DNA of 32,262 nt. Source: Methanosarcinaceae archaeon (GTDB taxonomy: Archaea > Halobacteriota > Methanosarcinia > Methanosarcinales > Methanosarcinaceae). Below are positions 15,758 to 26,496 of this stretch, one piece after another. Below the pieces are notes generated by a model that was not told the origin of the DNA, searched no databases, and saw only the letters and a program-made list of their open reading frames with translations. Positions within the stretch are counted from its first letter, which is position 1. The number at the start of each line of letters is the position of its first letter. Position numbers and translations under genes: made by a program. Location: assembly GCA_021106765.1 (NCBI GenBank), contig JAIOTO010000125.1, forward strand, positions 1 through 32,262, read 5' to 3'.

Positions 15758-16420
15758 ATGAGTGAGAGTACACATAAAGCTATCATTAACACTCTTGATA
15801 AGAAAGATCTGATAGACAGCGTGATCAAGAAACATAGTCGTTTCATGGACGATTATTCATCCGAGTTCACAATGCTGACTGAAAAGATCACATCATTAGA
15901 AAAGAGGATCAATACGGCAAAAGATAACAAAGAAAGTGTTATCCAGCGCAAGGAAATACTGCGAGAAAAACGACAGCAACTATACCACCAGGCGGAGACT
16001 ATGCTGGCAGATATGTACTCCCTTGAGAATGGTAATCTGCTTGATAACAAGCTTATGCACTTCATAAACGACAATATCGCTGATCTTAAACGCGCAAAAG
16101 ATGTGGCTCAGGAAAAGGCTGTCGCAATATTGATCAACGAACGATTGGCAAACATGCCGCAAAAAGAAGATGTCCAGAAAGATGTTGTCCATATCAGGGC
16201 ACTGATCGATGAAGGACTTGGATCAAGCATTGAGTATCGATCAATTGAAGGCAGTGATCGTGGATTTGATCATGAGCACGCAGGACTGACAAAGGAATTA
16301 AGTGAAATAAGCCCGCGCCACAGCTGGCTTGATCGAAGGATACAGAGTCACAAGGAAGCTCTCACTTACTGGGAACAACAATCGAACATGACCACTGATC
16401 AGAAGGGGGCAAGCTCATGA
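15758..16420 (+). CDS. Coiled-coil protein of unknown function
   Basis: I do not recognise a named family. The 220-residue protein is mostly charged heptad-type helix (residues ~35-135, e.g. LTEKITSLEKRINTAK and IQRKEILREKRQQLYHQAE), then a less helical central part (~150-180) and a final short helix rich in His/Arg/Glu. There is no signal peptide, membrane helix or Cys motif. It begins 33 bases after the DUF424 gene, and its TGA overlaps the ATG of the next coiled-coil gene (ATGA), so the two are probably translated as a pair and may bind each other (inference). Its place behind mcm hints at a chromosome or replication link but does not prove one. Confidence 0.75.
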   Translation: MSESTHKAIINTLDKKDLIDSVIKKHSRFMDDYSSEFTMLTEKITSLEKRINTAKDNKESVIQRKEILREKRQQLYHQAETMLADMYSLENGNLLDNKLMHFINDNIADLKRAKDVAQEKAVAILINERLANMPQKEDVQKDVVHIRALIDEGLGSSIEYRSIEGSDRGFDHEHAGLTKELSEISPRHSWLDRRIQSHKEALTYWEQQSNMTTDQKGASS

Positions 16421-17337
16421 GCGATAACTCATCAATGACCACCGAAAAGGAACTGAAGAATAAGGTCAATGAATACAGGACTGAGATATCCCACAGTGAA
16501 CATGGTTTGAAATCTGCATTCAGGGAACTGAGGCTTCACCGCACCAATGTTGACGAGTTGAAGGAAAAAAGAGATGAACTTAATAAAAAGGTTCGTCAAC
16601 TTGTCGGCAAAGCACGTGAGGAGAAAAAACTACGAGATGCAGCAAATGAGAAGATATCAGATCTTAAAACAGCAAGGGATACTATTAGGAAGGAACAGGA
16701 TCACGTTACCAGTGATATTTCTCAGATGAAGACAAAACGTGATGAGTTCAATAAGTTATCAAAAGGGAGTGTGGAGTCTTTATCAAAAGCATACGCTGCT
16801 GAACTTGATAAATTTCTGAATGGTGATATACCGCTAGAACATGAGATCGACATATTTGATAGATTGACCCAACTCCAAAATCGTCTCGAAGCTGCATCCT
16901 CTGCAGATGCGGTGCACAAGAATATCCTGCAAGCCTACGATTCCTCTAAAGGTGTTTATGATGCAGGAGGAGATATAGGATCGCAGATACATACCCTTGC
17001 AGATGAATCTCAAAAACACCATCTTGCAATGATCGATCTTTATAATGAGATAGATGGGTATAGGAAGGAAGCCGACAAATACCATTCTCAGATAATTGAT
17101 ACATATAAGGTACAGGCTCCCATACGTGAGAAGATCGATCCTTTAAAAGAAAAGATCTCACAATTAAGAGATGAGCTCAGCGTATATCTTGACAAACTTA
17201 ATGATATACAACTTGAAAAGAATGATGTAAAGGAAGAAGAAAAACACAATGTTGCCAAAGAGAAGTTCGAAAAAACAGGTAAAATGAGCCTGGACGACCT
17301 TCGTATCTTAATGGAGAAAGGGGATCTTAAACTGTGA
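16417..17337 (+). CDS. Coiled-coil protein, COG1340-like
   Basis: A 306-residue, almost wholly alpha-helical protein with two long coiled-coil arms (~1-115 and ~195-285) separated by a more globular helical middle (~125-190). The pattern resembles the archaeal COG1340 coiled-coil family (DELKEKRDELNKKVRQL, REKIDPLKEKISQLRDEL). Members of that group are sometimes labelled phosphoserine phosphatase in databases, but no HAD phosphatase motif (DxDxT) is present here. The C-terminus (KFEKTGKMSLDDLRILMEKG) is typical of the group. The start codon overlaps the upstream stop as ATGA. The architecture resembles SMC-like arms without ATPase heads. Function is unknown. Confidence 0.78.
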   Translation: MSDNSSMTTEKELKNKVNEYRTEISHSEHGLKSAFRELRLHRTNVDELKEKRDELNKKVRQLVGKAREEKKLRDAANEKISDLKTARDTIRKEQDHVTSDISQMKTKRDEFNKLSKGSVESLSKAYAAELDKFLNGDIPLEHEIDIFDRLTQLQNRLEAASSADAVHKNILQAYDSSKGVYDAGGDIGSQIHTLADESQKHHLAMIDLYNEIDGYRKEADKYHSQIIDTYKVQAPIREKIDPLKEKISQLRDELSVYLDKLNDIQLEKNDVKEEEKHNVAKEKFEKTGKMSLDDLRILMEKGDLKL

Positions 17338-17383
17338 TTACTATTAAAATATCGGTGTTTATCCATCGTGACAGACACACAGC

Positions 17384-17929
17384 TTAAAATTCCTTTTTGC
17401 GGGAGATGAGTATTGCGAACAACAGGCATAAAATTGTCATGGATATCTCGAAACCACTGACTTTGTAGTCCTCATCCCCTTTTGGCTCAGAAGAACTGTT
17501 CGTCGAAATATTTATGTCCTCAGTTCCTATGTAGCTCGGTTCCGGTAGCTCAGGATCCAGATACTGGTACACTGGTTTGAACATAACAAGTTCTCCCTCG
17601 GGTCCATAATATATGGAATCAAGTGTTATATTCAATATCTCACCTGAACTGGTAGAATAAACAAACATCTCACCCGGTTGCATGATCATGTCCTGCGTAT
17701 TGTTATTATCTAACCACAGGTCCACCCACACCTTGCTATTATCCTCATTCACCCCCCTGATAACAAATGAATAGCCCTGCTCGAACGTCCAGGCATCACC
17801 TGTCTCAATATAGATACCCGTACCGTTGAGCAATACATCATCCTCAGCAGCACTAGTCTGACCAGTGAAAACCATCAATATGACTATAATGAATATGCAC
17901 AACAAATCTGTTGCTCTACTGTAATTCAT
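17384..17929 (-). CDS. Small S-layer-domain surface protein with C-terminal anchor
   Basis: The 181-residue protein has a signal peptide (residues ~9-28, cleavage likely near TSAAED) and a single compact domain (~30-125). That domain resembles half of the duplicated Methanosarcina-type S-layer domain: a GDAWTFEQGYSFVIRGV segment, then KVWVDLWLDN, a PGEMFVY segment and a hydrophobic strand ending YQYLDPELPEP. A Ser/Asn-rich, probably N-glycosylated linker follows. The C-terminus is a membrane helix with a positive tail (SGFEISMTILCLLFAILISRKKEF read in two parts: SGFE plus helix and RKK), like a PGF-CTERM anchor with Ser for Pro. The start ATG has GGGGGA just upstream. It lies downstream of birA and is likely transcribed separately. 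The role is structural or adhesive by inference. Confidence 0.75.
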   Translation of the reverse strand: MNYSRATDLLCIFIIVILMVFTGQTSAAEDDVLLNGTGIYIETGDAWTFEQGYSFVIRGVNEDNSKVWVDLWLDNNNTQDMIMQPGEMFVYSTSSGEILNITLDSIYYGPEGELVMFKPVYQYLDPELPEPSYIGTEDINISTNSSSEPKGDEDYKVSGFEISMTILCLLFAILISRKKEF

Positions 17930-17963
17930 ATGTCCCCCATATCACACTTTATTCAGCAGGAAA

Positions 17964-17982
17964 CCCACGTTTTTATCGTGGG
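17964..17982 (-). terminator. Hairpin after birA
   Basis: A 6-bp CCCACG / CGTGGG stem with a 7-base AT loop lies 12 bases past the birA stop. On the minus strand it is followed only by TTTCC, so it is a weak terminator. It may be something else (see findings). Confidence 0.35.
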
Positions 17983-17993
17983 GCTACTTACTA

Positions 17994-18968
17994 TCACAGA
18001 TAAATGCATTGACCAGCTATAATCTCTTCAGACGTCCCATCCCCCTTTTCCAGGACAAGAGCACCATCTGCAGTGATACCTGTCACGTTACCTTCTATTG
18101 TTTTTTGAGGTGTTATCACGCGAACCCGCCTGCCAATAGTGTCCGACTTTGACATCCACTCTTCAAGTATAAAACTAAACGACTGAGTACTTAATTTGGT
18201 ATATTCCTGTTCAAGTTCATACAGGATGCTTTGGACGAAATCTGCTCGATCGATTCTCTTTCCCAGTTCAATGCTTAAACTGGTGGAAGTCTTTCTCAGT
18301 TCCTCGTTCATGGCATCTGGATTAATGTTCGCATTGATCCCTATACCAACGACCACGAAATCAATATGTTCGGGCTCTGCATCCATTTCCGTCAGTATCC
18401 CACATATTTTTTTTCCTTTGACGAGTACGTCATTAGGCCATTTGAGGGATGCTGTGACACCGAGCTTTTTCATAGCATTGACCACGGCAATCCCTGCCAC
18501 CAGTGTCATCCTCGAGGCATGTCTGGGAGATATTGTGGGTTTTAGGATTATAGACAACCAGATGCCGCCATAAGGTGAAACCCATTGATGACCCTTGCGA
18601 CCACGTCCACTTGTTTGGATCTCGGATATTACTATCGTACCTTCCGGTGCATTGTGTCCCATTTCCTTTGCAACATTGTTCGTCGAGTCCACTTCATCAA
18701 AGTAATGTATCTCATGTCCGATAACATCAGTATCAAGACCGATCCTGATTATCTCTGCATAGAGCTTATCGGGTATAGATCGCAACACATAACCGGTTCC
18801 GGGAGATGATTCGATGACGTAACCCTCATCCTGTAGCATCTTGACGTATTTCCATACCATGGTCCTGGATGTTCCGATCGTTTTACCAAGTTCCTCCCCG
18901 GATACAGCCTTTTCTCCTGCGTCTCTCAGTGAACGGATTATCCCTGCTTTCTTATCTTCCAAGATCAT
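17994..18968 (-). CDS. birA: Biotin-protein ligase with N-terminal HTH domain (BirA type)
   Basis: The ligase makes biotinyl-AMP and attaches biotin to the carrier lysine, here that of PycB. With the ATG at 18968 it has 324 residues, and the HTH (~20-50, EELGKTIGTSRTMVWKYVKML) starts at the usual place. A longer frame to 19010 would overlap pycA by 28 bases and is less likely. The catalytic motif GRGRKGHQW is at 121-129, with LKWPNDVLV and the GIGINAN loop further on, and a C-terminal SH3-like cap. It follows pycA by 14 bases. No clear ribosome binding site is seen (GGGGG directly abuts the ATG), so coupling to pycA is plausible. The HTH means it could also repress in response to biotin, as in bacteria; no operator was identified. 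Confidence 0.93.
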   Translation of the reverse strand: MILEDKKAGIIRSLRDAGEKAVSGEELGKTIGTSRTMVWKYVKMLQDEGYVIESSPGTGYVLRSIPDKLYAEIIRIGLDTDVIGHEIHYFDEVDSTNNVAKEMGHNAPEGTIVISEIQTSGRGRKGHQWVSPYGGIWLSIILKPTISPRHASRMTLVAGIAVVNAMKKLGVTASLKWPNDVLVKGKKICGILTEMDAEPEHIDFVVVGIGINANINPDAMNEELRKTSTSLSIELGKRIDRADFVQSILYELEQEYTKLSTQSFSFILEEWMSKSDTIGRRVRVITPQKTIEGNVTGITADGALVLEKGDGTSEEIIAGQCIYL

Positions 18969-18982
18969 CCCCCGACGATTTT

Positions 18983-20482
<1,500 letters not shown>

Positions 20483-20501
20483 GGTAATCCTCCGGGTCTA
20501 T

Positions 20502-22208
20502 TTAAGTAATTGACATCAATATGTCTCCGCTGGAAATCGAATCGCCATCGGAGATAAATATCTCTCTCACAATCCCGTCGTGTGGGGCATGGATGGTATT
20601 CTCCATTTTCATAGCCTCAATGACACAGACCTTGTCACCTTCGCTTACCTCATCACCAATATTTACATCCACAGATAGTACCATCCCCTGCATGTGGCTA
20701 CTCACGCCACCTTCACAGACTTTAGGACAGCTTTCAACGATTTCCATGGTTCCGCCCACAGGTTCGATAACAACATCGAACATTTCATCGTTCACTTCTA
20801 CCTTGAAATGGGTGGGTATGGCAGCATGCGACAGAATTGCCGGTGTATCTGATGTCGGAATAAGCTCTTCTTCTTCCGCTTCACCCCGCAGGAACTTTGG
20901 AGCGATCGCCGGGTAAAGGATATATGTCAGTATATCCTCCTCTTTGGTGACAAGTCCCTTTTCTTCAGCTTCCTTTTTCATCCTCTCATATTCGGGTTCC
21001 AGAAGGTCGGCTGGCCGCACAGTGATCGGTTCCTCATCTCCAATGATCTTTGCGATAATTTCAGGGCTGATGGGGGCCGGGGATCGTCCATACAGACCAC
21101 GTACATAATCCTTGACCTCTTTGGGAACTACCTTGTAGCGTTCATCCATCAAAACGTTGAGGACTGCCTGACTACCTACGATCTGACTGGTAGGCGTTAC
21201 TAATGGTGGATACCCGAGATCTTCCCGAACCTTTGGCATCTCTGTGAGCACATCGTCATACCTGTCAAGAGCATTCTGCTCCTTTAACTGTGAGACCAGA
21301 TTGGAAAGCATTCCTCCAGGTATCTGGTACATCAACACGTTCGTGTCGATCTGCTCCGATATGGGATCCAGGACTCCGCTGTATTTTCTTTTGATGTCCT
21401 TGAAATAGCTGGCTGCATCGGTTAGCTTACTCAGATCAAGACCTGTATCATATGGAGTATCCTTGAGAGCTGCGATCATTGACTCTGTAGGTGGTTGGGA
21501 TGTACCTCCTGCCAGGGGCGAAAGGGCTGTGTCCAGTACATCCACTCCTGCCTCACAGGCTACCATATAGCTCATGGGGGCCATTCCCGATGTACAGTGG
21601 CAGTGGAGGACTACGGGCAGACCTACCTCTTCCTTTAGAGATCTGATAAGGGTCGATGCCTGGTGCGGTGCCAGCAGACCGGCCATGTCTTTGATACAGA
21701 TAGCATCACAATCCAGATCTGCAAGTTCTTTTGCAAATTCGATATATTTCTCCACCGTGTGTACCGGACTTATGGTGTAGGAAATGGTACCCTGCACGTT
21801 GGCACCTATGTTCTTTGCGACAGTGATCGCCGTTTCCATATTACGAATATCATTCACGGCATCGAATATCCTGAATATATCGATCCCATTTTCATGGGCT
21901 TTGGTTACGAACTGCTCAACAACATCATCAGGATAATGTTTGTATCCGACAAGGTTCTGTCCCCTCAGCAACATCTGAGCAGGAGTATTTTGCATGCGTT
22001 CCTTGATATCCCTCAGACGCTCCCAGGGATCCTCGTTCAAATATCTTATGCAGGTGTCAAAGGTTGCGCCTCCCCACATTTCAAGGGAATAATAGCCGAC
22101 ATCATCTAGCTTATCAATGATCGGCAACATGTTGCGTGTTCGCATACGTGTGGCAAGAAGCGATTGGTGTGCATCTCGCAAAATGGTGTCTGTGATTTTC
22201 ACTGTCAT
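20502..22208 (-). CDS. pycB: Pyruvate carboxylase subunit B (carboxyltransferase plus biotin carrier)
   Basis: With the ATG at 22208 it has 568 residues; GGAGG lies seven bases before this codon, so the 16-residue extension to 22256 is rejected. Residues ~1-290 form the carboxyltransferase TIM barrel (DTILRDAHQSLLATRMRT at the start, CIKDMAG with the active-site Lys, and the metal-binding HCHCTSGMA). A conserved carboxylase domain spans ~300-460. A linker follows, then the biotin carrier domain (~495-568) with the biotinyl motif EAMKMEN, K534, 34 residues from the end. It transfers carboxyl from biotin to pyruvate. An oxaloacetate decarboxylase alpha subunit has the same domains, but the adjacent biotin carboxylase subunit favours pyruvate carboxylase. 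It is the first gene of pycB-pycA-birA. Confidence 0.95.
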   Translation of the reverse strand: MTVKITDTILRDAHQSLLATRMRTRNMLPIIDKLDDVGYYSLEMWGGATFDTCIRYLNEDPWERLRDIKERMQNTPAQMLLRGQNLVGYKHYPDDVVEQFVTKAHENGIDIFRIFDAVNDIRNMETAITVAKNIGANVQGTISYTISPVHTVEKYIEFAKELADLDCDAICIKDMAGLLAPHQASTLIRSLKEEVGLPVVLHCHCTSGMAPMSYMVACEAGVDVLDTALSPLAGGTSQPPTESMIAALKDTPYDTGLDLSKLTDAASYFKDIKRKYSGVLDPISEQIDTNVLMYQIPGGMLSNLVSQLKEQNALDRYDDVLTEMPKVREDLGYPPLVTPTSQIVGSQAVLNVLMDERYKVVPKEVKDYVRGLYGRSPAPISPEIIAKIIGDEEPITVRPADLLEPEYERMKKEAEEKGLVTKEEDILTYILYPAIAPKFLRGEAEEEELIPTSDTPAILSHAAIPTHFKVEVNDEMFDVVIEPVGGTMEIVESCPKVCEGGVSSHMQGMVLSVDVNIGDEVSEGDKVCVIEAMKMENTIHAPHDGIVREIFISDGDSISSGDILMSIT

Positions 22209-22271
22209 CGATATACCTCCAATATGTAATATGAAAGACCCTTTGCAAATTGTCATTGGGTTTGATCAGTA

Positions 22272-22284
22272 GAATTATACCTAA
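22272..22284 (-). promoter_or_regulatory. Possible TATA element for the pycB-pycA-birA operon
   Basis: On the minus strand TTAGGTATAATTC lies ~65-75 bases before the pycB ATG. Other AT-rich stretches at ~22315-22345 compete. No palindrome suggesting a BirA operator was found in 22209-22437. Confidence 0.3.
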
Positions 22285-22437
22285 TTGTACAGCGACTCTT
22301 ATGTAGTTTCTGGTAACTCTTAAAATATCCTTTCAATAAAATAGTACGACTGTCCGGTCAACATTATGTCTATATATCAATATAAGATCCGCGTGAAGCG
22401 TACCAGAAAAAGAACATCGATTGAAATATCAAATGGG

Positions 22438-22899
22438 TCACAAGAGACCCAGGAATCTGGTTATCTTCATTATAACGGTCCATCCCACGAACGTCACGTT
22501 CTCAAGGAGGCCAAACATATTAACGTCAATTTGTTCATCCAGGCAGGCATTTATGAAAGTATCTGCCGGTGACTGCGAGTCCATGATAGAGCGAACCGTG
22601 TTCTCGTCAGTAGTGATCGTGATCGCGTCATCGAAGACCTCATCAACTACCGCCTCTTCCAACTCGATAACCGTAATACTCTCAGTAACTGCTTTCAATT
22701 CAAGAATGCTGCCATCGTTCATAGCAATAATAAGATGGATCGTCTCATCGCCAAACATATTGTGCATAAATTCAGGTGCTTTGTCTACGTTCTGATTGTA
22801 TTCTGTCACTGATACATTCAGATCTGTGAGTAAGGTCGCACCTACCGGGCTTATGAACAGTATGGAGATTAGCATTAGCGAAAGGATTGTTCGTTTCAT
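22438..22899 (-). CDS. Exported protein of unknown function, possible SCP2-like fold
   Basis: The 153-residue protein starts with a signal peptide (MKRTILSLMLISILFISPVGA) and has no later anchor apart from a mildly hydrophobic C-terminus (WTVIMKITRFLGLL). The mature part alternates strands and acidic helices: IHLIIAMNDGSILELKAV, then DDAITITTDENTVRSIMDSQSP, then IDVNMFGLLENV. That order (strand with DGS, 'TITTDE' strand, helix, 'I-V' strand, terminal helix) recalls small SCP2-type lipid-binding domains, but this is pattern reading only. It is acidic and lacks Cys except C118, so it is likely secreted or outside the membrane. A strong TATA box precedes it. It is divergent from the polymerase gene and not in the pyc operon. 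Confidence 0.65.
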   Translation of the reverse strand: MKRTILSLMLISILFISPVGATLLTDLNVSVTEYNQNVDKAPEFMHNMFGDETIHLIIAMNDGSILELKAVTESITVIELEEAVVDEVFDDAITITTDENTVRSIMDSQSPADTFINACLDEQIDVNMFGLLENVTFVGWTVIMKITRFLGLL

Positions 22900-22938
22900 A
22901 ATATCTGTCTCTCAATATGACACTGGATGGACTTTCAA

Positions 22939-22953
22939 CCTATATATAAACAT
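22939..22953 (-). promoter_or_regulatory. TATA box for the exported-protein gene
   Basis: On the minus strand GATGTTTATATATAG is a near-ideal archaeal TATA box ~42-52 bases before the ATG at 22899. A GAGAGACAG ribosome binding site lies in between. Confidence 0.55.
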
Positions 22954-23000
22954 CCTCTACTATAATGAAGGCAATTGTGATCCGATCCTATAACTACAAA

Positions 23001-23026
23001 TGTCATGCATGTGAAGTAGCATGACA
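23001..23026 (+). promoter_or_regulatory. Inverted repeat just upstream of the DNA polymerase D TATA box
   Basis: TGTCATG (23001-23007) and CATGACA (23020-23026) are perfect 7-bp inverted arms with a 12-base spacer, centre-to-centre 19 bases. They end two bases before the TATA-like element, a position where an archaeal activator or repressor could act. No protein is assigned. Confidence 0.4.
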
Positions 23027-23028
23027 AC

Positions 23029-23041
23029 ATATTTTTATTAT
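23029..23041 (+). promoter_or_regulatory. TATA-like element for the DNA polymerase D large subunit
   Basis: CATATTTTTATTA lies ~40-50 bases before the ATG at 23080. AAGGAT about eight bases before the ATG is the ribosome binding site. Confidence 0.45.
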
Positions 23042-23079
23042 CTGCGTCATTAACGCGTAACACATAAGGATACCAGAAC

Positions 23080-26000
23080 ATGGCAGAGAACGTGGCTAGT
23101 GGCCCAATGCGGGATTATTTCGATCAGCTTGAATCCACCCTATTACATGAGATCGAGATAGCGAATGCTGCACGCTCATGCGGCAAAGATCCGAAACCAA
23201 CGGTGGAGATACCCCTTGCCAAGGACCTGGCTGACAGGGTGGAGAACCTCATCGGTGTAAAGGGGGTGGCTGAACGCATACGCAAACTGGAACTAACTAT
23301 GTCACGGGAGGAAGGTGCGCTGGCACTGGGCCGGGATGTAGCTGAAGGAAAAACCGGCGAGTTTGATTCAAAGGCCGAGGCCATTGAAGCTGCCATTCGC
23401 GTATCGGTGGCAATGCTTACCGAAGGAGTGGTCGCTGCCCCCATTGAGGGAATTGACCGGGTGGAAATAGCAAAGAACGATGATGGTACCGAGTATATCA
23501 AAATATTCTATGCCGGTCCCATACGTAGTGCAGGTGGTACCGCCCAGGCGTTATCCGTACTTGTTGGAGATTACGTCCGCCGGGGAGTGGGTATCGATCG
23601 ATATAAACCTCGCAAAGAAGAGGTGGAACGCTACGTTGAGGAGATCCTCCTGTACCGGCGGGTTGCCACGTTGCAATACATGCCTTCCGAGGATGAGATC
23701 AAACTGATCGTCGAGAATTGTCCCATATGTCTTGATGGTGAGCCCACCGAACAGGAAGAGGTGGAAGGATACCGTAATCTTGACAGGGTAGGGACGAACC
23801 GTATTCGTGGAGGAATGGCGCTCGTGCTGGCAGAGGGCTTGGCGTTGAAAGCACCGAAGATACAGAAACATGTCAGTAAGCTTAAGATCGATGGTTGGGA
23901 ATGGCTCGACACGCTGATCGGCGGTGCCAAAAGCAGTGATGATGATCAGAATAATACCGTGCAGATCAAGCCCAAGGATAAGTATCTGCGCGATCTGATA
24001 GCAGGGCGTCCGGCTTTTTCCTATCCGTCTCGTCCGGGAGGGTTTCGGATACGTTACGGACGCTCTCGCAATACTTCCTTTGCATCAGCTGGCATAAGTC
24101 CTGCGGGCATGGTGGTCATGGACAACTTCATTGCGCCAGGTACCCAGATCAAGGTCGAACGCCCCGGAAAGGCGGCCGGCATGGCTCCCGTGGATTCCAT
24201 AGAGGGACCAACAGTACGCCTTAAATGTGGAGATGTGATAAGGATCGATGATGAGGAGCAGGCACTTGAACTGCATTCCCAGATAGAATACATTATCGAT
24301 ATTGGGGAGATCCTGATAAATTATGGCGACTTTCTCGAAAACAACCATCCCCTAATTCCGGCAACATACTGCTTCGAATGGTGGATACAGGAATATCGAA
24401 GAGCGGTTCCTGAACAAGACTCTGACGGATTGGAGGCCCCTTCGCAGGAGGTCGCAATTGCGATTGCTGATACGTTTGGGATACCTTTGCATCCGAAATT
24501 CACATACCTGTGGCACGACATCAATATCGATGAGTTCACCTTGCTTGCAGACTTTACTTCAAAGAACGGCACCCTTGATCAGGACCCCTCTGTTCTGATG
24601 TTGCCGTTCAATGAGGCGATCTCTACAGGTGTCAGGACGATCCTCCAGGATCTACTTGTCCTGTACAGGGTGCGTGACGGAGTGATCTACATCGACCATC
24701 CCCTGCCGTTCGTACACTGCCTTGGACTTGATGGCGATCTTACCCGCACTTGGGATACTCTCAATAGCGAGGATGTGCTTGAGTGTGTCAACGAACTTTC
24801 CGGCTGGACGGTCAGGGCACGTGCGCCCATGCGTATCGGTGCACGGATGGGACGACCTGAAAAATCGAACAAGCGCAAAATGTCTCCTGCTCCTCATGCC
24901 CTGTTCCCGATCGGGGATTCTGCCGGTAATACCCGGAAGATGAAGGATGCTGCCAGCTTCAAAGCCTCTGCGAACAGCAAGGTAGGGACGATACGCGTGG
25001 AGATCGGTAACCGCATCTGTCCTGCCTGTGGAACGCAGACACATGAATTCAGGTGCGATTGTGGAGAATTCACGTTACCTAAACTGTTCTGTCCCCGATG
25101 TGGTATATCGGTGAACAAGGAAGTCTGTCCGAAATGTGGTTCGAACACCACCTGTTCATCCGTAAAGAACATCGATTTCAAAGGTATCTATCAGAGAGCT
25201 TTTGAGAAGATCGGGGAGAGGGACAACCTGGATTCGTTCAAGGGTGTTAAACGAATGATGTCAAAGCATATGACACCTGAACCACTGGAGAAAGGGATAC
25301 TCCGTGCCAAACATGATATTTTCACATTCAAGGACGGAACAGTACGCTATGATATGTCCGATCTCCCCTTAACACACATCAGACCATGTGAACTCGGTGT
25401 TTCCGCCAGCAAACTGCGTGAACTTGGCTATACCGTTGACATACATGATAAACCGTTGACCGAGGATGGACAGGTGCTCTGCTTGAGGGTGCAGGATCTC
25501 GTAGTCTCGTATGATGCGGCTGAATATATCCTTCGCATCAGTCATTATATTGATGATCTTCTTGTCAAATACTATAAGCTTGAACCTTATTACAATGCTG
25601 AGACCATCGATGATCTTGTGGGCACACTGATGATCGGGCTCGCTCCTCACACATCAGCTGGTGTCCTGGGACGACTGATCGGTTTTACAAAAGCAGCGGT
25701 AGGATATGCGCATCCGTACTTCCATGCGGCAAAACGTCGTAATTGTGATGGGGATGAAGATTGTGTCATGCTTCTCCTGGATGGCATGCTTAATTTCTCA
25801 CACGAGTATCTTCCCGATAGGCGAGGTGGGAAGATGGATGCCCCCCTTGTACTGACCACCCATATAGATCCGCGGGAGGTGGACAAGGAGGCTCATAATA
25901 TTGATGTTTGTGCATCCTATCCTCTTGAGTTCTACGAAGCGACACAGACGTTCACCAATCCCAAGGAACTGGAAGATATTATGGACCTTGTCAGCGGCCG

Positions 26001-26496
26001 TCTCGCTACGCCCGAACAGTATGATGGGTTCATGTTCACGCATGCTACGTCAGATATCGCCGCAGGACCCCCGAAAAGTGCATATAAGACACTTGGGAGC
26101 ATGGTTGAGAAGATGGATGCCCAGTTATCACTTGGAACAAAGATACGCGCTGTCGATGAGGCTGATGTAGCAGAACGTGTCCTTACCTCTCATTTCCTTC
26201 CGGATATGTACGGCAACCTTCGGGCATTCTCCCGGCAGAGTACACGGTGTATCAAATGTGGGGCCAAGTTCAGGCGTCCTCCTCTTACAGGCAGCTGTCC
26301 GAAATGTAATGGGCGTGTGATACTCACGGTCCATGAGGGTGCTGTTAAGAAGTACCTGGAGGTATCAATGAAGACCGCTGAGGATTATAATGTATCAGAT
26401 TATACAAAACAGCGGATAGAACTGATCGGATATGATATCAAATCCCTTTTTGAGAATGACCGGTCCAGGCAGATGGGACTCTCCGATTTTATGTAA
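23080..26496 (+). CDS. polC: DNA polymerase D large subunit (DP2)
   Basis: The 1138-residue protein is the catalytic subunit of the archaeal D-family polymerase. The active-site motif NCDGDED is at ~888-894, giving the catalytic Asp pair D890/D892. Zinc-binding elements are visible at ~647-695 (CPAC...CDC, CPRCG...CPKCG) and ~1057-1085 (CIKCG...CPKCN). The N-terminal part (GPMRDYF..., then [33 protein letters not shown]) is typical of DP2. The length matches intein-free family members, and the active-site region that hosts inteins in some archaea is uninterrupted. The small exonuclease subunit DP1 is not in this window. Its last eight bases overlap the end of the convergent mmp10 gene. Confidence 0.97.
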   Translation: MAENVASGPMRDYFDQLESTLLHEIEIANAARSCGKDPKPTVEIPLAKDLADRVENLIGVKGVAERIRKLELTMSREEGALALGRDVAEGKTGEFDSKAEAIEAAIRVSVAMLTEGVVAAPIEGIDRVEIAKNDDGTEYIKIFYAGPIRSAGGTAQALSVLVGDYVRRGVGIDRYKPRKEEVERYVEEILLYRRVATLQYMPSEDEIKLIVENCPICLDGEPTEQEEVEGYRNLDRVGTNRIRGGMALVLAEGLALKAPKIQKHVSKLKIDGWEWLDTLIGGAKSSDDDQNNTVQIKPKDKYLRDLIAGRPAFSYPSRPGGFRIRYGRSRNTSFASAGISPAGMVVMDNFIAPGTQIKVERPGKAAGMAPVDSIEGPTVRLKCGDVIRIDDEEQALELHSQIEYIIDIGEILINYGDFLENNHPLIPATYCFEWWIQEYRRAVPEQDSDGLEAPSQEVAIAIADTFGIPLHPKFTYLWHDINIDEFTLLADFTSKNGTLDQDPSVLMLPFNEAISTGVRTILQDLLVLYRVRDGVIYIDHPLPFVHCLGLDGDLTRTWDTLNSEDVLECVNELSGWTVRARAPMRIGARMGRPEKSNKRKMSPAPHALFPIGDSAGNTRKMKDAASFKASANSKVGTIRVEIGNRICPACGTQTHEFRCDCGEFTLPKLFCPRCGISVNKEVCPKCGSNTTCSSVKNIDFKGIYQRAFEKIGERDNLDSFKGVKRMMSKHMTPEPLEKGILRAKHDIFTFKDGTVRYDMSDLPLTHIRPCELGVSASKLRELGYTVDIHDKPLTEDGQVLCLRVQDLVVSYDAAEYILRISHYIDDLLVKYYKLEPYYNAETIDDLVGTLMIGLAPHTSAGVLGRLIGFTKAAVGYAHPYFHAAKRRNCDGDEDCVMLLLDGMLNFSHEYLPDRRGGKMDAPLVLTTHIDPREVDKEAHNIDVCASYPLEFYEATQTFTNPKELEDIMDLVSGRLATPEQYDGFMFTHATSDIAAGPPKSAYKTLGSMVEKMDAQLSLGTKIRAVDEADVAERVLTSHFLPDMYGNLRAFSRQSTRCIKCGAKFRRPPLTGSCPKCNGRVILTVHEGAVKKYLEVSMKTAEDYNVSDYTKQRIELIGYDIKSLFENDRSRQMGLSDFM

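Noticed and set aside
16417-17337. Phosphoserine phosphatase annotation for the second coiled-coil protein
   Set aside because: The HAD motif DxDxT and the other phosphatase residues are absent; the protein is all coiled coil and helix.
22366-22572. Plus-strand 68-codon frame between pycB and the exported-protein gene
   Set aside because: It overlaps 135 bases of the exported-protein gene, which has a signal peptide, a ribosome site and a TATA box; this frame has none of these.
25700-25800. Intein at the DNA polymerase D active site
   Set aside because: The NCDGDED region is continuous and the total length (1138) is that of intein-free members.
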